From Bin22 sp034428635 (GTDB lineage Bacteria; Chloroflexota; Dehalococcoidia; Lucifugimonadales; UBA3495): a DNA stretch of 10,791 bases. The translations under genes and the position numbers were made by a program. Positions 6,034 through 10,791 of the stretch are shown here, one piece after another. The DNA lies in NCBI GenBank assembly GCA_034428635.1, contig DAOUHR010000148.1, positions 1-10,791 of the forward strand, given 5' to 3'. Numbering within the stretch: position 1 is the first letter of the stretch; each line of letters begins with the position of its first letter. The notes beneath the pieces were generated by a model. That model saw nothing but the letters and a program-made list of their open reading frames with translations, searched no databases and had not been told where the DNA came from.

Positions 6034-7686
6034 CTACCCTATCACCGCGTCCAGGCCGTGGGGTGGCGTCTGGAAGGGGGGACGGAGATTGGGCATTGGC
6101 ACCTCGATTACCGCGGGCCTGTTGGCGTTCAGAGCGTCCCGCAGGGCGGGCCCCAGGTCACGGCGGTCGGTAAGCTGGATCCCCAGGGCGCCATAGACCT
6201 CGGCCAGTTGGGCAAAGTCGGGATTAAGCAATTCCGTTCCGATGGTGCGACCCTGGTAGCGGTTCATCTGGTCTGCCCGGGAGGCGCCGAGCAGGCCGTT
6301 GTTGAATACCAGCGTAACCACGTTGATGCCTTCCTGCACCGCCGTGGAGAGTTCGCTGCTGGCGTACATAAAGCCGCCATCGCCGATGGTTGCCACGACC
6401 TGCCGGTTGGGGTTGCCTACCTTGGCGCCGAGGGCGGTGGGAAAGGCGTAGCCCAGGGTGGCGAAGTAGCTGGAAGTCAGATACGAGCGGGGTTTCAGTA
6501 CTGGGAATGCCAGGTGTCCCCAATAGGCGACCTCGGTGGTGCCGGCCACCATAATGGCGTCGTCGTCTAGTTCCGACCGGATAGTTTCGATGATTTCGAC
6601 CTGCAGCGGCGCCAGGCCCCGGATGTCGTCTGCGGCCTTCTGGCGGATATCGTTCAGTTCCCCACCGTGCCATTGGCTGGCGCCGGTACCGCCGCCCCAA
6701 ACCGCCAGTATTTCGTTTACGGCAAGCCTGGCGTCCGCCGCCATGCCAACCCGAGACTCGACGTTCTTGCCCAGTTCCTCCGGGTCTGCGTCTATGCGGA
6801 TGACCACCTGGTCGGGCCGGAGAGACCAGGGCGTACGGGGGTTCATGTTCATGCGGCTGCCAATGGCCAGGATGACGTCCGCCTGGGGCAGGGTGTAGTA
6901 GGCCGCGCCGTGCCCGTAGTAGAAGGTACCCGCTGATAGGGGGTGGTTTTCGGGGATGGAACCCTTGCCCTCGGGAGTGGTAATGACCGGGGCGTTCAGT
7001 GCCTCGGCCAACTGGGCCAATTCGGTCGTAATATCCGCCTCCCGGCAGCCGCCCCCGGCCCAGATCAGGGGTCGTTCCGCCCGGGACAGCAGTTCCACTG
7101 CCTCTTTGACTTTGGCCGGGTCGGGGGACTGCTTGATAGCGCCTTCCCGCTCCAGGAGTTCAATGTCGTGCGACCCTGGGAGGATGTCGAAGGGTACTTC
7201 GATCTCTACCGGCCGGGGCCGGCCGTCAACTACCTGCTGCATGGCCATGTGGACCAGGCTGGGAATTTCCTCCGCCCTGGTGGTGCGTGCGTTCCACTTG
7301 GTTATTGGCTTGAATACGTCAAGCTGGTCGTCCACTTCGTGCAGGGCGCCCCGGTTCTGCCCCAGCATGGCGCTGTCAACCTGTCCGGAAATCAGCATGA
7401 CCGGAGACGAGGTAGCGTAGGCGGTGCCCACGGCAGCGGCGGCATTAAGGGCGCCCGGGCCCGGTACGACCAGGGCCACGCCGACCCGGCCGGTGGTGCG
7501 GGCATATCCGTCGGCCATGTACCCAGCCGACTGCTCGTGGCGCACGGTGATGAGGCGGATGCCGGGCTGCTCGTACAGGGCATCGTATATCTCCATGATC
7601 TGGACGCCGGGCAGGCCGAAAACCACTTCCACGCCTTCCCGGACCAGGGACTGGATCAATGCCTGGGCGCCCGTCAAGTTCGCCAT
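6034..7686 (-). CDS. Thiamine-pyrophosphate enzyme, acetolactate-synthase-like
   Basis: A complete 550-residue TPP-dependent enzyme of the IlvB/benzoylformate-decarboxylase superfamily. The order is an N-terminal pyrimidine-binding domain (about 1-170), a central domain (190-330) and a C-terminal TPP/Mg-binding domain (360-530). VRHEQSAGYMADGYAR contains Glu51, the residue that activates the cofactor. The Mg/TPP motif begins GDG (435-437) and ends FNNG (461-464). No small regulatory subunit or other branched-chain amino-acid gene is next to it, so biosynthetic acetolactate synthase is doubtful. A catabolic 2-oxoacid decarboxylase, carboligase or similar is equally possible. ATG 7686 is preceded by GAGGTGAACG. 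The gene is divergent from a GMC oxidoreductase, and the two may share regulation. The substrate cannot be inferred. Confidence 0.85.
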   Translation of the reverse strand: MANLTGAQALIQSLVREGVEVVFGLPGVQIMEIYDALYEQPGIRLITVRHEQSAGYMADGYARTTGRVGVALVVPGPGALNAAAAVGTAYATSSPVMLISGQVDSAMLGQNRGALHEVDDQLDVFKPITKWNARTTRAEEIPSLVHMAMQQVVDGRPRPVEIEVPFDILPGSHDIELLEREGAIKQSPDPAKVKEAVELLSRAERPLIWAGGGCREADITTELAQLAEALNAPVITTPEGKGSIPENHPLSAGTFYYGHGAAYYTLPQADVILAIGSRMNMNPRTPWSLRPDQVVIRIDADPEELGKNVESRVGMAADARLAVNEILAVWGGGTGASQWHGGELNDIRQKAADDIRGLAPLQVEIIETIRSELDDDAIMVAGTTEVAYWGHLAFPVLKPRSYLTSSYFATLGYAFPTALGAKVGNPNRQVVATIGDGGFMYASSELSTAVQEGINVVTLVFNNGLLGASRADQMNRYQGRTIGTELLNPDFAQLAEVYGALGIQLTDRRDLGPALRDALNANRPAVIEVPMPNLRPPFQTPPHGLDAVIG

Positions 7687-7721
7687 CGTTCACCTCGGTT
7701 GGGTAAGGAATTCCTACGGTT

Positions 7722-7750
7722 ATGATGATTAACGGAAACCACGGTGTCAA
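7722..7750 (-). promoter_or_regulatory. Promoter of the TPP enzyme gene
   Basis: On the minus strand TTGACA (7745-7750) is followed after exactly 17 bp by CATCAT (7722-7727), four of six matches to the -10 consensus. Transcription would begin near 7715, giving a leader of about 30 nt before ATG 7686. Confidence 0.55.
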
Positions 7751-7854
7751 TGGGAACTGGTCGTGGCGCCGGGCGCTACCTGGCGGCAACAAGCTTTACT
7801 GATTCCCCCATTTCAAAGCGAATACATTGCCCCAATGCACCGAAATCCGCGTTT

Positions 7855-7910
7855 GTGGTATAACATTGGCAATTTCTATACCACTGGTACCACACCACTG
7901 GTACCACTGG
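7855..7910 (+). promoter_or_regulatory. Operator-like array before the GMC gene
   Basis: A perfect 8-bp inverted repeat GTGGTATA (7855-7862) and TATACCAC (7877-7884), spaced by 14 bp, runs into two perfect tandem copies of ACCACTGGTACCAC (7880-7893 and 7894-7907). Each tandem copy contains the palindrome TGGTACCA. In all there are seven TGGT/ACCA half-sites in 56 bp. Such half-sites are typical of dimeric repressors, for example of the GntR/FadR kind. TATAAC at 7859-7864 could be the -10 box of the GMC promoter, with a poor -35 box, so a protein bound here would block transcription. No regulator gene is in the window. Confidence 0.65.
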
Positions 7911-7934
7911 CCAACGTGGAAGAGGCGATTTGAA

Positions 7935-9485
7935 ATGAAGTATGACGTGATAATAGTGGGTGCCGGCGCTGCTGGCTGTGTCCTGGCGGCCAGGCTTTCG
8001 GAGGACCCGGAGCGGTCGGTGCTTTTGCTGGAGGCAGGCCCGGATTACCCCGACTTTGATCAGCTTCCCGTAGACTTGAAGGAAGGCAACAACATGTGGC
8101 GGTCGGCCTACGGCCCCCACAACTGGGGCTATACGGCGACGGCAACACCCCTGCAGGCTGAGCCGGTCCAATTGCCCAGGGGCCGGGCCATTGGCGGTTC
8201 CACGTCAATCAACGGGCAAGTCCTATTTCGAGGCGTGCCCGGGGACTACGACAACTGGGCTGCATGGGGCAACGACGAGTGGTCCTACCTGAACGTATTG
8301 CCATACTTCCGGAAGCTGGAAACCGACCTGGACTATCCGGGCGACGATTTCCACGGCAGCGATGGGCCCATTCCCGTACGCCGATACAAAAGGGAGGAAT
8401 GGCTGTCCCATGCCACCGCCTTCTATGATGCCTGTGTTGACCTGGGGTTCAGGCAGGACCCTGACCAGAACCACCCCGATTCCGGCGGCATCGCCGCTCG
8501 CCCACTGAACAATATCGACGGGGTGCGGATGAGCACCGCCATAACTTACCTCAATCCGGTGCGAAACCGGCTCAACCTTACCGTGCGCGGTAACGTCACG
8601 GTTCGGCGGGTGGTGTTCGAGGGCAAGCGGGCCGTGGGTATTGAAGCCGAGAGCGGCGGCGAGACCTTCATCCTTGAAGGGGAGGAAATCATTGTCAGCA
8701 GCGGCGCGATAGCTTCGCCGCAAATCCTGATGCTGTCCGGCGTGGGACCGGCTAACCACCTGCGGGAGTTCGGCATCGAGGTGATCCACGATATGCCCGG
8801 CGTGGGCGAAAACCTGCGCGACCATCCCTCCTGCTTCACTCTCTTCAGGGGGAAAGGAGACCCGCCAGAAGAACTGGCTCCCAGCATCCAGGTGGGTCTG
8901 CGTTTCAGCCTCGAGGACTCGCCCACCACCGGTGACATTCAGCTGGCGCCCATTTTGATGAACAGCGAACACCGGCCGGCCAACGTGGTCATCGAAGGGA
9001 ACGACTTTCACTTCGGGTTCAGCGCGGCCATCCAGAACGCGGTCAGCGCCGGCCGGCTTCGCCTGGCATCCACCGATCCCAGGGTACAGCCGGACCTCAA
9101 TTACGACTGGCTGTCCAGCGCTTACGACCGGCAGCGGATGCGGGGGGCCATCAGGACCGGTTTGCGCATCGCCGACCACCCGCTGTTCACCGATATCATC
9201 GAGGAACGCCTGAACCCTACCGACGCGGACCTGGAGTCTGATGAAGCCCTGGATAACTGGATGCTGCGCAACGTGGGCACCCAGCATCATTCGTCGGGCA
9301 CCTGCAAGATGGGGCAGGCAAGCGACCCCATGGCCGTTGTTGACCAGTATTGCCGTGTCCACGGCATGGAAAGGCTGAGAGTGGTGGACGCTTCGGTGAT
9401 GCCAGACGTGATCCGCGCCAACACCAACGCCACCACGATCATGATCGGCGAAAGGGTGGCCGACTGGATCAGGGAAGGGAAGTAG
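7935..9485 (+). CDS. GMC-family FAD-dependent oxidoreductase (choline/alcohol dehydrogenase-like)
   Basis: A complete 516-residue flavoprotein of the glucose-methanol-choline family, which oxidises alcohols to aldehydes or ketones. The FAD-binding GAGAAG lies at 9-14, with LLEAG at 31-35. The first GMC signature (GRAIGGSTSINGQVLFRG) starts at 83, and a second (SGAIASPQILMLSGVG) lies near 255. The catalytic HSSGTCKMG starts at His452, and its partner Asn498 lies in NTNATT. The His-Asn pair is that of choline-oxidase-like members. No signal peptide is seen, so it is likely cytoplasmic. The start is ATG 7935 (KYDVIIVGAG). The frame is open up to 7827 but that part runs through the operator array. 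The gene is divergent from the TPP enzyme, suggesting they act in one catabolic route, but the substrate is unknown. Confidence 0.9.
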   Translation: MKYDVIIVGAGAAGCVLAARLSEDPERSVLLLEAGPDYPDFDQLPVDLKEGNNMWRSAYGPHNWGYTATATPLQAEPVQLPRGRAIGGSTSINGQVLFRGVPGDYDNWAAWGNDEWSYLNVLPYFRKLETDLDYPGDDFHGSDGPIPVRRYKREEWLSHATAFYDACVDLGFRQDPDQNHPDSGGIAARPLNNIDGVRMSTAITYLNPVRNRLNLTVRGNVTVRRVVFEGKRAVGIEAESGGETFILEGEEIIVSSGAIASPQILMLSGVGPANHLREFGIEVIHDMPGVGENLRDHPSCFTLFRGKGDPPEELAPSIQVGLRFSLEDSPTTGDIQLAPILMNSEHRPANVVIEGNDFHFGFSAAIQNAVSAGRLRLASTDPRVQPDLNYDWLSSAYDRQRMRGAIRTGLRIADHPLFTDIIEERLNPTDADLESDEALDNWMLRNVGTQHHSSGTCKMGQASDPMAVVDQYCRVHGMERLRVVDASVMPDVIRANTNATTIMIGERVADWIREGK

Positions 9486-9534
9486 AGAAGTTTTCCAATA
9501 ACGGATTCCTATCTCAGGCTTGATGAGTGAACAC

Positions 9535-9589
9535 GGAGTCCGTCTGTGGCGAGGCCTTCGGCAGGCTCAGGACAAATAGGACAGACTCC
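9535..9589. repeat. Imperfect inverted repeat with CTTCGGCAGGCTCAGGAC core
   Basis: The arms GGAGTCCGTC (9535-9544) and GACAGACTCC (9580-9589) pair with one mismatch. Between them is GCCTTCGGCAGGCTCAGGAC, a variant of the CTTCGACAGGCTCAGGAC-type repeat found dispersed in intergenic DNA of many bacteria. It lies 49 bp after the GMC stop codon and could also act at the end of that transcript. Confidence 0.6.
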
Positions 9590-9761
9590 CCACCTGACCC
9601 TGGAAGGGAAGATCACAGGTTGGACCTGAACGAATACCAGGGCGGGATGTGCAATTTGGGGGTTTTGAAGACAGATGAAGGGACCCTTATACGTCAGCCG
9701 AATTACAGTAGCAGGTCTCTCCTTGATCGACGGTGCCGCCTTACCATTCCAGTTTTGGGAC

Positions 9762-9770
9762 TGTTACAAT
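9762..9770 (+). promoter_or_regulatory. Extended -10 promoter of DinB gene
   Basis: TGTTACAAT (9762-9770) contains TG plus TACAAT, an extended -10 element with five of six -10 matches. No good -35 box lies upstream, as is usual for this class. Transcription would begin near 9777, 34 nt before the ATG. Confidence 0.55.
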
Positions 9771-9810
9771 TAGCCCCGCAACCCCAAACTAACGAGTCTT
9801 TTGGAGAGTA

Positions 9811-10341
9811 ATGATGGCTGTTTCCACCGGAGTATCAAATGCGCTGGAGCGTAACTGGGGTATGGTAGATCGCGCTATAGACGGGCTGAGTGATGAGACA
9901 CTGGCGCGCCGGATATCCGACAGCGACAATTCCATCGGTTGGCTCCTTTTCCACATGAGCCGGGTGGTGGATGTCTTCATGAATACCAGGTTCCAGGGCA
10001 AGGCTCAGATATGGATAGAAGACGGGTGGTGCGAGAAATTCGGCCTGAGCGACGACCCGGAGACGACTGGCCAGGGCTGGGACGCGGCGCGCGTGGCCGC
10101 GTGGTCGCTTCCCTCCAAAGACGTCCTGACTGGGTACTACGAGGCCATGAAGGCCTGCTGCCGGGACTATATGTCCTCGGTAACGGACGAGGAGTTGAGC
10201 GCGACCATGAGCCTGAGGCCCGGTTCTGACCCAGAGCCGAAGGAGACCCTTTTGGGGGTCCTGGTCTATGACAACATCGTCCACGGCGGCCAGATAGCAT
10301 TCCTGCGGGGCCACTGGGAGGGCATGGGCTGGTTCATTTAG
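9811..10341 (+). CDS. DinB-like four-helix metalloprotein
   Basis: A 176-residue protein of the DinB/YfiT-like superfamily (DinB_2 type), soluble four-helix bundles that hold one divalent metal and often act as thiol-dependent transferases. His48 (LLFHMS) on helix 2 and His158 in VYDNIVHGGQIAFLRGH fit the metal triad. The usual HxxxHxxQ is D154xxxH158xxQ161, so the third ligand may be Asp154. A GGAGAG site precedes the double start ATGATG at 9811/9814. The second ATG has the better spacing. The gene has its own promoter and a terminator-like hairpin after it, so it is probably transcribed alone. Its substrate is unknown. Confidence 0.75.
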   Translation: MMAVSTGVSNALERNWGMVDRAIDGLSDETLARRISDSDNSIGWLLFHMSRVVDVFMNTRFQGKAQIWIEDGWCEKFGLSDDPETTGQGWDAARVAAWSLPSKDVLTGYYEAMKACCRDYMSSVTDEELSATMSLRPGSDPEPKETLLGVLVYDNIVHGGQIAFLRGHWEGMGWFI

Positions 10342-10382
10342 CGCGGCCGCAGGCTTCGCAAACTACGTTTACAGGTTTACCG

Positions 10383-10412
10383 AAGGGCACGGCGACCTAA
10401 AGCCGTGCTCTT
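10383..10412 (+). terminator. Terminator hairpin after DinB gene
   Basis: The stem AAGGGCACGGC / GCCGTGCTCTT (11 bp with one G-U pair) has an 8-nt loop. The run after it is CATTAGCTTGGGTTTG, so the U-tract is weak. It lies 42 bp after the DinB stop codon and 73 bp before the fumarase start. Confidence 0.6.
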
Positions 10413-10485
10413 CATTAGCTTGGGTTTGTACATTTCACCATGGATTTAGGTTAGTACCCAGAATCAGCAGGACGGTATTTCTGAC

Positions 10486-10791
10486 ATGACTACCAGCAAT
10501 CCCAACGTGAGAATAGAACGAGATTCCATGGGCCAGATGGAGGTGCCCGCCGACGCCCTGTACGGGGCGTCGACCATGCGGGCAGTGTTGAATTTTCCCA
10601 TCAGCGACCTGCGCTTTCCCCGTACCTTCATTCGCGCGCTGGGCCTGATCAAGCAGTCAGCCGCCAAGACCAACATGTCCCTGGGCGTTCTGGACGAGAC
10701 TATCGGCAATGCCATAATCGAAGCGGCCCAGGAGGTTATAGACGGCAAGCTGGACAGCCACTTCGTTCTCGACATCTTCCAGACCGGGTCC
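10486..10791 (+). CDS. fumC: Class II fumarate hydratase, N-terminal part (cut by window edge)
   Basis: The first 102 codons of a class II fumarase/aspartase-family lyase. The start RIERDSMGQMEVPADALYGA and the following RAVLNFPIS and FPRTFIRALGLIK blocks are typical of fumarase, which hydrates fumarate to malate in the TCA cycle. The last visible residues FQTGS begin the conserved FQTGSGTS..N motif, so the frame clearly continues beyond 10791. FPIS-type and RALGLIK wording favours FumC over aspartate ammonia-lyase, but the two are close and the catalytic loop is outside the window. The only upstream purine-rich site (AGGACGG, about 10468) is rather far from ATG 10486. No clear promoter is seen in the short gap after the DinB terminator. 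Confidence 0.85.
   Translation, partial: MTTSNPNVRIERDSMGQMEVPADALYGASTMRAVLNFPISDLRFPRTFIRALGLIKQSAAKTNMSLGVLDETIGNAIIEAAQEVIDGKLDSHFVLDIFQTGS

Larger units (their letters stand above)
9486..9810. other. Intergenic region, GMC / DinB
   Basis: This 325-bp gap contains an imperfect 55-bp inverted repeat (9535-9589) and an extended -10 promoter close to the DinB gene (9762-9770). An open frame across it has no family resemblance and no ribosome binding site. The part at 9600-9760 shows nothing I recognise. Confidence 0.55.

Noticed and set aside
6943..7725. 260-codon open frame on the plus strand, antisense to the TPP enzyme
   Set aside because: The opposite frame has all TPP-enzyme motifs; this one has none and no ribosome binding site.
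7827..7934. Upstream extension of the GMC frame
   Set aside because: It covers the palindromic operator array, and the FAD-binding motif sits normally after ATG 7935.
8223..9362. 379-codon open frame on the minus strand, antisense to the GMC gene
   Set aside because: It lies fully inside a gene with clear GMC motifs, has no recognisable family pattern and is a by-product of GC-rich codon use.
9527..9811. 94-codon plus-strand frame before the DinB gene
   Set aside because: It overlaps the repeat and the promoter, has no family resemblance and lacks a ribosome binding site.

Overview
The window is a 10.8 kb chromosomal stretch from a bacterium with moderately high GC. The protein set is a LigB-type extradiol dioxygenase, a GMC oxidoreductase, an orphan acetolactate-synthase-like TPP enzyme, a DinB-fold protein, an MtaB tRNA methylthiotransferase and a class II fumarase. 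Together with dispersed REP-like palindromes, this suggests a free-living Chloroflexota of the Dehalococcoidia/SAR202 kind. That assignment is an inference from gene style only; no rRNA or other marker gene is present.

Layout. Positions 1-304 hold two decayed REP-like repeats and a hairpin. The minus strand at 305-1276 carries a LigB-family gene that is split by one in-frame TAA (746-748), although the sequence on both sides is intact. It has a good promoter and ribosome binding site. Just upstream (1385-1602, minus) is a short, frameshifted, internally deleted remnant of an IS5-type transposase. A six-helix voltage-gated K+ channel gene follows on the minus strand (1644-2402). Homology and a Shine-Dalgarno site suggest that it really starts 48 bp further upstream, at an ATC codon. 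A 0.5 kb divergent intergenic region precedes a metallo-beta-lactamase-fold gene on the plus strand (2927-3775) whose metal-site motif is degenerate. After a terminator hairpin and a 107-bp palindromic MITE/REP-like element come three minus-strand genes, in transcription order: TPP enzyme (6034-7686), small HEPN/PaREP1-like protein (5523-5936) and mtaB (4118-5515). The last two are probably translationally coupled.

The plus strand at 7935-9485 encodes a GMC flavoprotein, divergent from the TPP enzyme. The region between them carries a TTGACA-type promoter for the TPP gene. It also holds a dense array of TGGT/ACCA half-sites in front of the GMC gene, which looks like an operator for a dimeric (perhaps GntR/FadR-like) repressor. 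A DinB-like protein gene (9811-10341) with an extended -10 promoter and a terminator hairpin follows. The window closes with the first 102 codons of a class II fumarase, cut by the window edge.

No CRISPR array, tRNA, rRNA, toxin-antitoxin pair or phage module was seen. The most interesting items are the single internal stop in the LigB gene, the operator array at 7855-7910, the non-canonical active-site residues of the MBL-fold and LigB proteins, the apparent ATC start of the channel, and the transposon remnant. I do not see a convincing new multi-gene system.
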